DNA from: Paenibacillus oceani
GTDB lineage: Bacteria > Bacillota > Bacilli > Paenibacillales > NBRC-103111
NCBI RefSeq assembly: GCF_014705615.1
Contig: NZ_JACXJA010000001.1
Span: forward strand, 248,001 to 312,000
Length of the DNA: 64,000 nucleotides
Direction: 5' to 3'
Part shown: positions 42,163-51,043 of the stretch, one piece after another
Layout of the letters: every line of letters starts with the position of its first letter
Numbering within the stretch: position 1 is the stretch's first letter
Made by a program: the position numbers and the translations under genes
Notes under the pieces: model-generated
Database searches by the model: none
Told to the model about the DNA's origin: nothing
Seen by the model: only the letters and a program-made list of their open reading frames with translations

Positions 42163-43349
42163 GTGGAAAGAAAAATCTACAACACCGTCTTTATGGCTGC
42201 TTATTGTTCTTGTCGGTTTTCCGCAAATCAGCGAAACGATATATACGCCTTCCTTGCCGGACATAGCCCGTACGTTGCAGGCAAGCGGCAACACGATTCA
42301 ACTGACGCTCAGCATTTACTTTCTCGGCTTCGCCCTCGGCGTATTTTGCTGGGGAAGGCTGTCCGATTCGATCGGACGGCGTCCCGCCTTGCTTTGGGGA
42401 ATTTTCGTGTACGGAGCGGGAAGCCTGGGATGTTACTTGTCGAATTCGGCGGAATGGCTGCTCGTAAGCCGATTCATTCAGGCTTTTGGCGCCAGCAGCG
42501 GTTCGGTCGTGACCCAGACCATACTCCGCGAAAGTATCGATGGAGCCCGGCGTCATGCCGTATTTGCCCAAATATCGGCCGCTCTCGCCTTTACTCCGGC
42601 CGTCGGGCCGTTAATCGGAGGATGGGTCGATCAGTCGCTCGGGTTCAGGGCGGTATTTTTCACCCTGGTGGCGATGAGCGTCGCTGTGTTCGCGTACACC
42701 TGGACGTCTCTTCCCGAGACCAGAGTGTCCCCGCCCTCGAACATCCGGGTTGCGACTGTAGCGAGGCGGCTCGCTTCCGATAAGAAGGTATGGGCGTTCG
42801 GTTTTCTTATAGGCGCCGCCAACGGGATTTTGTTCAGTTATTATGCGGAGGCTCCCTTTATTTTTATTGAGTTTTTTCAGATGACGCCCGGCGTGTTCGG
42901 ATTCCTCGGCATTTTTGTCGCGCTGTCTTCCATCCTCGGGGCGATGTTATCCAAGAAGCTGCTAACCCGGCTGTCTGCGGAGAACATCATCGTGCTTGGC
43001 ACCGCGGTAACGACTGCAGGAGCCGGATGTCTCACAGGGCTCGCTCTGTACGGGATCGGCCCGACCGTTCTGTTCCTCGCGCTGATGGTAGCCTGTCTCT
43101 TCATTCTTCTGCTGGGGATCGGCATGGCGATTCCGGGCTGCCTGAGTTTGGCGCTTGTCCGTTATGGCGATGTGCTTGGGACAGCCGGCGCCATTTTCGG
43201 ACTGGGTTACTATATAGTCGTCAGCCTGATTACAAGCGGCATGAGCTACCTGCACAACGGCTCGTTGGTGACGATGCCTGTCTATTTCCTCGCAGTGGGT
43301 CCTTATGGTCTTGGTTAGCCGGTCGATTGCCGGTCGCACAGCCCGGTAA
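42163..43349 (+). pseudogene. Bcr/CflA-type MFS drug exporter gene with two +1 frameshifts
   Basis: 12-helix drug:proton antiporter of the Bcr/CflA type. Recognisable text includes LLIVLVGFPQISETIYTPSLPDIA, the loop 2-3 motif WGRLSDSIGRRPAL, and RFIQAFGASSGSVVTQTILRE. The GTG at 42163 has the only ribosome site but enters the main frame only if one A is dropped from AAAAA at 42171-42175. At the end, dropping one G from GGG at 43297-43299 restores a normal last helix LMVLVSRSIAGRTAR and a stop at 43347-43349. Two single-base insertions in homopolymers could be real mutations or sequencing errors. Main frame is 42254-43318 if read without correction. Confidence 0.7.
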
Positions 43350-43404
43350 TCTTCTCCGGAACCCTGCCCTATGCGGGTTGTACGATTATTCGTCTAAGCA
43401 TGTG

Positions 43405-43452
43405 AAAGAAGCTGCCCCTAAGTCTGAAGAGACTTCAGGGACAGCTTCTTTG
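43405..43452. terminator. Bidirectional terminator between MFS gene and thiM
   Basis: Long stem AGAAGCTGCCCCTAAGTCT with AGACTTCAGGGACAGCTTCT (minor mismatches), then TTTG on the plus strand and TTTC on the minus strand. It serves both convergent units. Confidence 0.75.
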
Positions 43453-43513
43453 TTGACGATACGGATGTGTAAGCTTTCCCATCCTGCTTTTCGAGCGTCA
43501 TGCCAGGCTCCGT

Positions 43514-44323
43514 TCACACTCGGGCCACATTCAGAAGTTCGCCCCATGCTCTCCCGTCCATCTGATAGAGCTGGTTCAACAATTCGATCTGAAACGTCCC
43601 CGGGTGTCCGGGACCGGCGACCCGCTCCGCCGTCTCCGCGGCGGCTCCGTAAAAGGATAATGCGGCAACGGAAGCGAGCACCGGGTCCTGAACCGCTGCA
43701 AGAAAGGCGCCGATCACGGAAGTTAGCAGGCAGCCGGTACCCGTAACCCGCGTCAAGAGCGGTGTACCGCCGCTGATCCGGCAAGTGACCGACCCGTCGC
43801 TTACATAATCCTCCGGCCCCGTCACGACGACGACACAGCCGAGCGCCTGTGCCGCTTGCCGGGCCAAGCCGCTTACGTCCTTCGCTGCTCCCCCTGCTGC
43901 GTCTACGCCTTTAATCGCCCACGCTTCGCCGATGACATTGGCCACCTCCGGGGCATTCCCCCTTAAGACCGCGATCCGAAGCTCCTTCATGAGGCGCCGG
44001 GCGGTCTCGGTCCGGTACGGAGTCGCCCCGGCCCCCACCGGATCGAAGATGACCGGCACCTGGTGCTCGTTAGCCGACTTGCCGGCCAGAAGCATGGATT
44101 CCACGACGCTTGCATCCAGCGTCCCCATATTCAGTACGAGAGCCCCCGAGATCCGGGCCATATCGGCCGCTTCTTCCTTCGCGTAAGCCATCACCGGCGA
44201 GGCGCCTAAGGCCAGCAGACCGTTCGCGGTAAAATTGGTGACCACCACATTCGTAATATGATGCACTAGCGGATGCGCCTCTCTTACTTGATCCAGCGAC
44301 GCAATGATCGCAGATTTGTCCAT
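43514..44323 (-). CDS. thiM: Hydroxyethylthiazole kinase
   Basis: 269-residue ribokinase-fold enzyme that phosphorylates 4-methyl-5-(2-hydroxyethyl)thiazole for thiamin salvage. Diagnostic segments are [28 protein letters not shown] (about 18-45), [14 protein letters not shown] (about 90-103) and the anion-hole TGTGCLLTS (about 192-200). ATG at 44323 sits after GGTGAAGAAC; the GTG at 44332 is next to the previous stop. Oddly, it follows the YbjN-domain and injection-cargo-like genes on the same strand, with no other thiamin gene or TPP riboswitch visible. Confidence 0.93.
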   Translation of the reverse strand: MDKSAIIASLDQVREAHPLVHHITNVVVTNFTANGLLALGASPVMAYAKEEAADMARISGALVLNMGTLDASVVESMLLAGKSANEHQVPVIFDPVGAGATPYRTETARRLMKELRIAVLRGNAPEVANVIGEAWAIKGVDAAGGAAKDVSGLARQAAQALGCVVVVTGPEDYVSDGSVTCRISGGTPLLTRVTGTGCLLTSVIGAFLAAVQDPVLASVAALSFYGAAAETAERVAGPGHPGTFQIELLNQLYQMDGRAWGELLNVARV

Positions 44324-44332
44324 GTTCTTCAC

Positions 44333-45277
44333 CTACTCCATCTCTTCCTGCGCCGCAGCATCGTGAAGGACATGGAAATAATGGTCCATGATCACGACAT
44401 TGGTCGTGAACAGTCGGCCGAACAGCTCCCGGGTTAGACGGTCATGCTCCACATCGATGCTCGTCCGGTATCGAAGTTCGCCATCTGCTGTATCCAGCTC
44501 GAAGCTGCCGACCTCCAAGTCGTAGTTCTCCCCGGTCAGGAATACGGCCATCCCGGCCCGGTGCTCTTCGGGTACGAGCTCCGGATAGACGGAGTAGACG
44601 ATGCAGATCCGCTTCTCTTCATCCGTACGGACCAGGACGATCCAGGAGCCGTTCATTCCGGTAAACGTGATACGAAGGAGCCCGTCCGCTACCCGTTCAT
44701 ACGGGATTTCCTTGCCGCTCAAGTAACCTTCGACAATCTCGTTCATCGCCGGTCGGGGGTTACCAGATGCCGCTTGAACGGCGGCGGGCTCCGCCCAAAA
44801 CGTGCGGTACCCTTTTTTAAGCGAACCGGTCCCGAACTCTTCGGGAAGTTTCACTTGCTGCTTCACTTCTAGGATGAGCCAGCTTTCGCTTTGCCGGAGC
44901 GCGCGCCCCGCCTCGGAGTCCTGCAGCAACGTTTGCAGCACTTGTTCCGCTTCCGTGCCGTGATGCAAGGCAGCTTTCATCAGACTATGCCGCAATACGG
45001 CCCGCAGCTCGATCGGCTGATCGGCTTCGAAGGCCATACCGGCTCCGTCGCTTCTGGCCGCGGCGTGCAGCCCCATCCATTCTCCAGCCATCAATTGGCG
45101 GTATACGTCCTGCTGCACCTCGAAGGAGAGCGTACAGGCGAGACGCTCCTCCGCATCGGTCAGCTCCAGCCGCTTGACGGAAGCCGTAAGGCTGTCCCCC
45201 GTCAGAGTGCGGAACACGAGTTCATGATCGAAATCCAACCGGGACTGCGCCTTGCTGCCATTTCCTGAACCGGCCAT
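44333..45277 (-). CDS. YbjN-domain protein, partner of the LQRTMGNRAV protein
   Basis: 314-residue cytoplasmic protein. Residues 1-165 are not recognised. Residues about 175-310 match the YbjN fold, a relative of type III secretion chaperones (VEGYLSGKEIPYERVADGLLRITF, RICIVYSVYPELVPEEHRAGMAVFL, FELDTADGELRYRTSIDVEHDRL, FTTNVVIMDHYFHVLHD). ATG at 45277 follows GAGGAGG. It lies 107 bp downstream of the 1000-residue cargo-like gene on the same strand and touches thiM. By analogy and position it could be a chaperone or immunity partner of that protein; this is inference. Confidence 0.75.
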   Translation of the reverse strand: MAGSGNGSKAQSRLDFDHELVFRTLTGDSLTASVKRLELTDAEERLACTLSFEVQQDVYRQLMAGEWMGLHAAARSDGAGMAFEADQPIELRAVLRHSLMKAALHHGTEAEQVLQTLLQDSEAGRALRQSESWLILEVKQQVKLPEEFGTGSLKKGYRTFWAEPAAVQAASGNPRPAMNEIVEGYLSGKEIPYERVADGLLRITFTGMNGSWIVLVRTDEEKRICIVYSVYPELVPEEHRAGMAVFLTGENYDLEVGSFELDTADGELRYRTSIDVEHDRLTRELFGRLFTTNVVIMDHYFHVLHDAAAQEEME

Positions 45278-45384
45278 ATGCAAGCCTCCTCTACATGATG
45301 ATGAAAAACGATGGATGATGTGCTTTATGGGTTCGTTGTTGTAGTTGGGATTGGTGTTGTTCCTGGTGTTGCCGTTGGCGTCGT

Positions 45385-48300
45385 TCACGGCGTTGCCGCA
45401 GCTTGATTGCCAAGAGCGGCCAGCGGCGTTTCTTTGCCTCCCCCGCTGAAACCAAGGAACTCATATTTGGCTGTTTTTCCTTTGGAGAGCTCCAATTTGC
45501 CCAGCCGCTTCGATTTCTCTACCGCCACCTTAACAACTTCCGCGTCGACTTCCAGAGATTTGCCCTGGCTGGCCTCGATCTCGATTTCCCAATCGGTCCC
45601 TACGCCGGCTTCATTGTACTCCCGCTCGAATGATACGGCCAGCTTCAAGGAATTCGACAAAGCGATTTTGCCCACTTGCTCAATCGCAGAGGCACCGGCC
45701 TCTTGTCCGGGAAGCCAGGAACGCATCGTGTCGTTTACGGTTTCGTCGCCCATAATCTTTTCGGCGAAGCTGGCTCCGATGCTGTCGAAGTAATTGCCCG
45801 TGAAGAGGGCGTCACTGCCCGTATCCAACACGGAGCCGCCTGCCCGGGCTTTCCGATCCGGCTCGTCCGCAATCGCCTTTTGGAATAGCGCGGATATATT
45901 TTTGCCCCCGCCTACCGCCGCGGTGACGATTTTGGCCACGTATTGGGTGAAATCTCCGCCTTCCTCCCCGAATTGCGACGGAATGCTGGCCGAAAGTCCC
46001 AAGCTCAACTCGCGGAGTTTCCCTCCGATCCGGGTCATTGATCCTTCCGCGCCAAAAGCCACTTTGTCTTTGCCAAACCCGATCTCGATCTCCGCCGCGG
46101 CTTCGTAAATATTCCGGATTTCGCCTTTCCCTATACTATTGTTCGCGACCCTTTCCGCTGCCGACAGGACGTTCCCTTGATCGTCCTTGCCCTTCTTTTC
46201 GATAATATCTTTGTTGTAAGCGCTGAGCCGTTTATAGGCAAGCTCTCCGGAAAACTCCGCCACGCCGACGTTCGCTTCCATCGCCAGCTTGGTCAGCAAG
46301 CCCACATTCACTTTGGCGTCCTCATCCATGCTCTGCTCTTCGATCATCATGGCCCACTTCTCGGCTTCAACGAGCTTCGACTCGCCCGACTTCCCGCCCT
46401 GTCCCCAGAAAAAGGCCGCTGCCGGAGGAGCTATGTTGAGTATCTCCCGGTATAGACCGTAGGAGAGCAGATTCATGACCTGATTCGTATCTTTCCCTTC
46501 TCCTTCCAAGTATAGCCCGAACCGGAAGTTAGCGTCGAAGCCAAACGTGGTGAAGCCGAGCCCGAACGTAATCTGCGTGCTCACCGTCAGATCGTCCGCT
46601 TCCCGCTCCGCCTCGCCTCCGAAGCCGAACAGGAAATAAGCTTGCCCGCCGCCCGAAGCGGATACGAACGGGATCTTCAGCTCAATATCCATCGAACTGG
46701 AATCGCCGGGATTCGGCGTGGAAATATCAATGAGCTTGCCTACTTTGCTAAAGCCGCTCTGCAAATCGCCCGCTTCAACCGTATCGACTACCTTTTTGGC
46801 GAGCGTTCCCGCTTTCGTGTCATCTTTGATAGCCTCTGTGATTTCTGCGGCTTTTGCAGCGTCCGGAGCTTGCGCAGTTTGCGTATCCGTCGCTTTCGTC
46901 CCCTTGGTCAGCTTCCTCGCTTCCAGTTCCGCCGCTTCTTTCTTGTCTTTCGCCATCTTTTCCGCGTGCGCAGTGGCTGCCCGGATCCCTGCTTCCCGGA
47001 TATCGTCCGGCAGGGCATTCGCTTTCCGGGCTACCGCGTAAGCCCCGCTTTTCCCTACTACCGTCAATGCATCGATCGTAGACGCCTTAGGGATCAGACG
47101 CTCCAGAATCGTATCCGCCTCATCGGCCATAACATCGTTTACGAGCTTTTTGGCTTCCTTATGCGCCAGCGCCTTGGCCGCTTCCTTGCGTGCTGCGAGC
47201 TGTTCTGCATCCCGATTCGGATTGACTCTAGACATCATGCTCTGGTATTCGGCCATCATCGGGGAGCTAACGGTAGTCGGGGATTGGCTTTGGCGGTCTG
47301 CGAATACGTCATCGACCTTCGCGTTAAGCTTGTCCCGGGCCGCTTGTTTATGAGCCTCGCGCAGCTGGTTCAGTTCTTTGGACCTTCTGAAGCCGCTCCG
47401 GCCTACGCCCAGCTTCGATAAAACGACCTTTTTCAACGGTTCAAAAAGCGCCAGGTTATAGACATTCTCCATGTCTTTAATATCACTGGTAACGCCGCCG
47501 GCTTCTTCTTGTCTAACGACAACCTGATCAACCAGCGTACCGTCCAGATTGATCCGCTTCTCCAGCTCGTCGACTCCGACTGTCCCTACATCAATGGAAT
47601 CAAAACCGGAAGACGCTCCGGGCGCGGCAGGAGTGAATTTGGCGGCAATGACTAATTTGGAGCTTTTGATTGCTTCCGCAATCGCCGTCTTCGCAAAGGT
47701 GTTCAGCTTCTTTTGCGCTTCGTCGGCGGCTTTCGTCTTTTGCTTCTCGAAGGCGGCGTCTTTCAGGCTCGGAGTAACCGAGTCGTAGGCTTTATTCGCT
47801 TCGGCCACCATCGCAGGCTTCTTCGTATCGTCATACTGGGCTTGGGCGACTTCTTCGGCATACTCTTTCAATTTGCCGGTTGCAAGGCTTTCGGCACTCT
47901 CCTCGGCGTGCTTCAAAGCATCGCTTTTCTGCTCGGCGGAACCTTGGGTCATACTGGCCGATATCTCCGATATGACCTTGGCCTTGACGTTCTCGCGGAT
48001 CGGCTTCGCCTTCGAATCGGCAGTCAGGTAGGTGTCGAGATCCTTCGTAACTTTCGTTCTTATATCCTGAAATGACGTATCGACAAGTGACGGAACTTTG
48101 GCGTCGCGCTCGGCGTCCATTTCCGCTTTGCGCTGCTGCTCCGGGGTTACTACGGGAGCCGGACCGGCTCCTCCCGCCCTTTGCACGGTCGGCTGCCCGG
48201 CGCTCATCCTCTGAAGCATCCCCTGGACAGCCCGGTTCCCCATCGTTCGCTGAAGCTGCATGATTTTGGCGCTTGACATCGGGCGTCCATCCCATATACC

Positions 48301-48387
48301 CGCAGATTCCGTCTCGGCCATACCCGGCTGGGATTGAGATGAGGTCTGGCTATTGGTTGTCCGGTGTACGGATGCATGTTCACTCAC
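45385..48387 (-). CDS. 1000-residue LQRTxGNRAV-motif protein (eCIS cargo-like)
   Basis: Large protein without signal peptide. A Ser/Gln-rich disordered head leads to the motif LQRTMGNRAVQGMLQR at 45-60, the hallmark found near the N-terminus of proteins associated with extracellular contractile injection systems (often DUF4157 proteins). Residues 80-520 are highly charged, Ala/Lys/Glu-rich and probably coiled coil. Residues about 560-640 change character to alternating aromatic/glycine strands (STQITFGLGFTTFGF, NFRFGLYLEGEG) that resemble amphipathic beta strands; the rest is mixed. GTG at 48387 follows CAGGGGGGCC; 41 upstream codons lack a ribosome site. No tail, sheath or baseplate genes occur in the window. 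Co-oriented with a YbjN-domain gene. Confidence 0.8.
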   Translation of the reverse strand: MSEHASVHRTTNSQTSSQSQPGMAETESAGIWDGRPMSSAKIMQLQRTMGNRAVQGMLQRMSAGQPTVQRAGGAGPAPVVTPEQQRKAEMDAERDAKVPSLVDTSFQDIRTKVTKDLDTYLTADSKAKPIRENVKAKVISEISASMTQGSAEQKSDALKHAEESAESLATGKLKEYAEEVAQAQYDDTKKPAMVAEANKAYDSVTPSLKDAAFEKQKTKAADEAQKKLNTFAKTAIAEAIKSSKLVIAAKFTPAAPGASSGFDSIDVGTVGVDELEKRINLDGTLVDQVVVRQEEAGGVTSDIKDMENVYNLALFEPLKKVVLSKLGVGRSGFRRSKELNQLREAHKQAARDKLNAKVDDVFADRQSQSPTTVSSPMMAEYQSMMSRVNPNRDAEQLAARKEAAKALAHKEAKKLVNDVMADEADTILERLIPKASTIDALTVVGKSGAYAVARKANALPDDIREAGIRAATAHAEKMAKDKKEAAELEARKLTKGTKATDTQTAQAPDAAKAAEITEAIKDDTKAGTLAKKVVDTVEAGDLQSGFSKVGKLIDISTPNPGDSSSMDIELKIPFVSASGGGQAYFLFGFGGEAEREADDLTVSTQITFGLGFTTFGFDANFRFGLYLEGEGKDTNQVMNLLSYGLYREILNIAPPAAAFFWGQGGKSGESKLVEAEKWAMMIEEQSMDEDAKVNVGLLTKLAMEANVGVAEFSGELAYKRLSAYNKDIIEKKGKDDQGNVLSAAERVANNSIGKGEIRNIYEAAAEIEIGFGKDKVAFGAEGSMTRIGGKLRELSLGLSASIPSQFGEEGGDFTQYVAKIVTAAVGGGKNISALFQKAIADEPDRKARAGGSVLDTGSDALFTGNYFDSIGASFAEKIMGDETVNDTMRSWLPGQEAGASAIEQVGKIALSNSLKLAVSFEREYNEAGVGTDWEIEIEASQGKSLEVDAEVVKVAVEKSKRLGKLELSKGKTAKYEFLGFSGGGKETPLAALGNQAAATP

Positions 48388-48584
48388 AACGAGGCCCCCC
48401 TGTAGCTGCTTTGAAACGGCAACTCTATCTATCATTTTCCAATTAACTCTATTGTAACATCTTCCCGGATCACCCACACATACATAAAACGTTCTGACAA
48501 TATCCGGCATATCGGGCTACACCAAGAAAAAAGGGCGTCGTGCGGCGACTTCGTTTCATCTCGACGGCGAGTGGCAGTTATATC

Positions 48585-48866
48585 CTAACCGGCTGCTAAC
48601 CAGCGAAGAGATCGGGGCCGAGGAGAGCCTCGCCCGGGCGATTCAAGTACCCGCTGCGTCAATTCGTAACCGGACATGTGCGGCATCATCACGTCGGCAA
48701 TCAACAGATCCCATTGCCGGGTGCCCAGCAGCTCCAACACCTCGCGGGGAGAGTAGGCCTCAGCGTTATCGGCCAGCTTGCCGATCCAGGAAGTGAGAAC
48801 TCCGTTGATCTCGACCTCCGAGGACGCTTGAATGCCTTGCAGCCAGAACGTGACGGGCTGCTGCAA
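48585..48866 (-). pseudogene. Response-regulator receiver fragment
   Basis: A 93-codon open frame with recognisable receiver-domain text (SPREVLELLGTRQWDLLIADVMMPHMSGYELTQRV), including the phosphorylatable aspartate in LLIADVMMP. The N-terminal third and the rest of the receiver are missing, and the beginning reads like part of a sensor region. Probably debris of a hybrid histidine kinase, together with the fragment at 48961-49269 on the other strand. Confidence 0.55.
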
Positions 48867-48960
48867 CGGGTCGGTTAAAATGCGCAGCCGGTACGTCCCG
48901 TATCCGTAAGAGAAAGCGGAGCTTTCATCCAGCGCTTTTCCCCAGTCCCCCGCTCAGCTA

Positions 48961-49269
48961 TATCGACCCGGACAAGATGCGAAGGTTGGGCGAAGCCTTT
49001 GCCTCCTTTTTGCGGATCAGCTTCGATTTTCTGAATACCGGCGAACTGGTCGAGCTTTCTCATGACGACGACGGGAAGGGAATGGAGCAAGAGAGGGTTG
49101 ATCAGCTGCTTCATCCCACGTTGAAAGGAAAGGGCGGGATGGGCGTCTCGAATACGAACCGCCGCCTGATCCAGCTGTACGGCCGGGGCTTGTCCATTCG
49201 CAGCAAGCCGTGGGAAGGAACAACGTGTCGTTTGTGATTCCGGATCGCGGGCAGAAGCGGGGCAACTGA
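48961..49269 (+). pseudogene. Histidine kinase ATPase-domain fragment
   Basis: C-terminal piece of a LytS/YesM-like kinase: DDDGKGMEQERVDQLL, then KGGMGVSNTNRRLIQLYGRGLSIRS. A frameshift near 49225 is needed to read the normal end SFVIPDRGQ. There is no start, no dimerisation domain and no ribosome site. It is a remnant next to, but opposite in strand to, the receiver fragment. Confidence 0.6.
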
Positions 49270-49377
49270 ACATAGCCGGAACCTTCCCGGGGGGAGCCCA
49301 GGAAGTCCGGGAAGAGGAAGCAGCGAGGCGAACTAGCGGCCGTTCGTTTCTTTTGCCTTCGGACTGTATCGGCTCCG

Positions 49378-50088
49378 TTACAATGGGGATTCGGATGAAT
49401 GGATATTCAGTCCTGCATTCGAGACAGACAGATCGGCCAGACGCAGATGGGATACATCGCCAAGCCCAACACAACGCGGAACAGCCAACTCCGCGCTGCG
49501 CTGCTCCATGACTATCGTCGTCACGGAGCTGGGCGGCAAGAAAAACCCGCTCCACACAAGCGGAAGCGGCAGTTCCAGCAGGACCGAAAGCAATGTCATG
49601 CCGAAGCCCAAGTGACAAAAGAGAAGATTACATTCTTGATTCGGTTCCACGATACGGTAAACACCACCTTCGCGCTTATAGCCATGACGCAGAAAAAAAG
49701 CGTCCGAATCGGTGCGTACTTGCTCGATCCGAGGAGAAAATGCGCTGTATGGCGGCTGAGCCATATAGGCTGCGTGGTCCAAAACCGGGTAATTGCTGCG
49801 TACGGTTTCGCCGGGTACATCCCAACCGGCAAGCAGTGCCCCATTCGCATCGGTTGCCGGACAACTCAGCTCGGCGGCCCAAGGCTGGAGAATGACGGAA
49901 CTCTGCATCGCATCCGCTGTATATTGTGCGGTGTGCACCGCGCGATTGATCGGCGAGCTGTAAATACGATCATAGCGGCCGCGCTGCTTCAATGCTTGAG
50001 CCAGCGCCTGCGCTTCCCGGTGTCCTTGTGCAGTGATCGTATCATTCGGATAATCCGGATCGGCATGGCGAATCATCAATAGTTTCAT
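49378..50088 (-). CDS. Histidine phosphatase family protein
   Basis: 236-residue phosphoglycerate-mutase-like phosphatase. The catalytic histidine is H8 in IRHADP (RHA instead of the usual RHG), the second arginine lies in IYSSPINRAVHTAQ (about 43-56), and the second histidine is in LLFCHLGFG. Substrate cannot be inferred; relatives range from cobalamin phosphatases to general ones. It is the last gene of a minus-strand group with a metallophosphoesterase, a Tat beta-helix protein and a binding lipoprotein, suggesting dephosphorylation of an imported or released compound. Confidence 0.83.
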   Translation of the reverse strand: MKLLMIRHADPDYPNDTITAQGHREAQALAQALKQRGRYDRIYSSPINRAVHTAQYTADAMQSSVILQPWAAELSCPATDANGALLAGWDVPGETVRSNYPVLDHAAYMAQPPYSAFSPRIEQVRTDSDAFFLRHGYKREGGVYRIVEPNQECNLLFCHLGFGMTLLSVLLELPLPLVWSGFFLPPSSVTTIVMEQRSAELAVPRCVGLGDVSHLRLADLSVSNAGLNIHSSESPL

Positions 50089-50130
50089 AATTAGAGCTCC
50101 TTGCTTGGAAGTTGATGTGTACAGGTACTG

Positions 50131-50994
50131 TCAAACCTTGCGGTACGAGAGTGTCCAGGTATGGTCTGAAGCAATCGACACCACGTGTATTGCAGACTGT
50201 GCCTCACTAATCATAGCGACGCCATTGACAAACGTTTCGTAGCGGGTGAGTTCCCGAATCTCTGCATGGGGATGAACGTGATGATGCCCCGCGCAGTGAA
50301 CCAGTTGAAAATCCGGTCGTGCCAAAGCGATGCGTTGGATCATCGCATTGTATCGGGCGACATCCTGCCGGTTGAAATAATGAGCGGGTCCAGCCATCCC
50401 ATGATGGGAGAACAAGAACACAAGCGATTCCGGGCAGGTGGACATTTCGTGCTCAAGCCATGCGATCGCATCGTCTTGCAAAGCCCCTTCACTCGTCTCA
50501 ACCAAATGTTGGCCATCCACTCCGATGTTGGTGTCGAGCAGCAGCAGCCGCACACGCACCTTTCCTTTTTGAAGCGCGACGGAACGATTGAATACGCTCC
50601 TGGCAATCACGGCGCGCTCTGCGTAGCCCAATTGCTCCACGAGAGAAACGTATCCGTTGTCGAGGTCGTGATTGCCTATAACGACTTCTTTTGGAACCGT
50701 AATGCGCTCCCAATCTTCCAAAAACGAAGCAAGTGACTGTTTGTGATCGGTAATATCTCCGGTGCAAATTACAACGTCCGGCTGTTCTTTTTGAATCGTA
50801 TCCACGGCTTTGCGCAGCTTCTGTTTGGCGGCATAATAGTGCCGATTGCCCCGGATCGCGCCTTCTGCATCAGGCTGGTCTGTGACTGCGTCGACAAGAT
50901 GCAAATCAGTTAACCAGTAAAGATGAAGCTCATCTGAAGAAAGCACAAGGGCTGCGGCTTCGGGTACTACCAAGGGTGGACGAGACGCAGTCAT
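50131..50994 (-). CDS. Calcineurin-like metallophosphoesterase
   Basis: 287-residue phosphoesterase with a complete set of metal ligands: D30 and H32 (TDLH), D80 (TGDITDH), N108-H109-D110 (GNHD), H197 (SHHG) and H237-H239 (GHHH). No signal peptide, so cytoplasmic. ATG at 50994 is chosen because GGAAAGGA sits at correct spacing; the ATG at 51003 overlaps it. Located between the Tat beta-helix gene and the histidine phosphatase, it probably acts on a phosphorylated product of the same pathway. Confidence 0.88.
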   Translation of the reverse strand: MTASRPPLVVPEAAALVLSSDELHLYWLTDLHLVDAVTDQPDAEGAIRGNRHYYAAKQKLRKAVDTIQKEQPDVVICTGDITDHKQSLASFLEDWERITVPKEVVIGNHDLDNGYVSLVEQLGYAERAVIARSVFNRSVALQKGKVRVRLLLLDTNIGVDGQHLVETSEGALQDDAIAWLEHEMSTCPESLVFLFSHHGMAGPAHYFNRQDVARYNAMIQRIALARPDFQLVHCAGHHHVHPHAEIRELTRYETFVNGVAMISEAQSAIHVVSIASDHTWTLSYRKV

Positions 50995-51043
50995 ATAGAT
51001 CATTCCTTTCCGATCATTTGGATGTGACGTATTCTGTTGAAAT

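Noticed and set aside
42157-42783. 208-codon frame starting at the exporter GTG
   Set aside because: After about four codons it is out of frame with the MFS protein and shows no recognisable protein text; kept only as the start region of the frameshifted gene.
45278-45384. Asn/Thr-rich extension (NDANGNTRNNTNPN) in front of the YbjN gene
   Set aside because: It lacks a ribosome site, while GAGGAGG marks the start at 45277; treated as spacer between the two genes.
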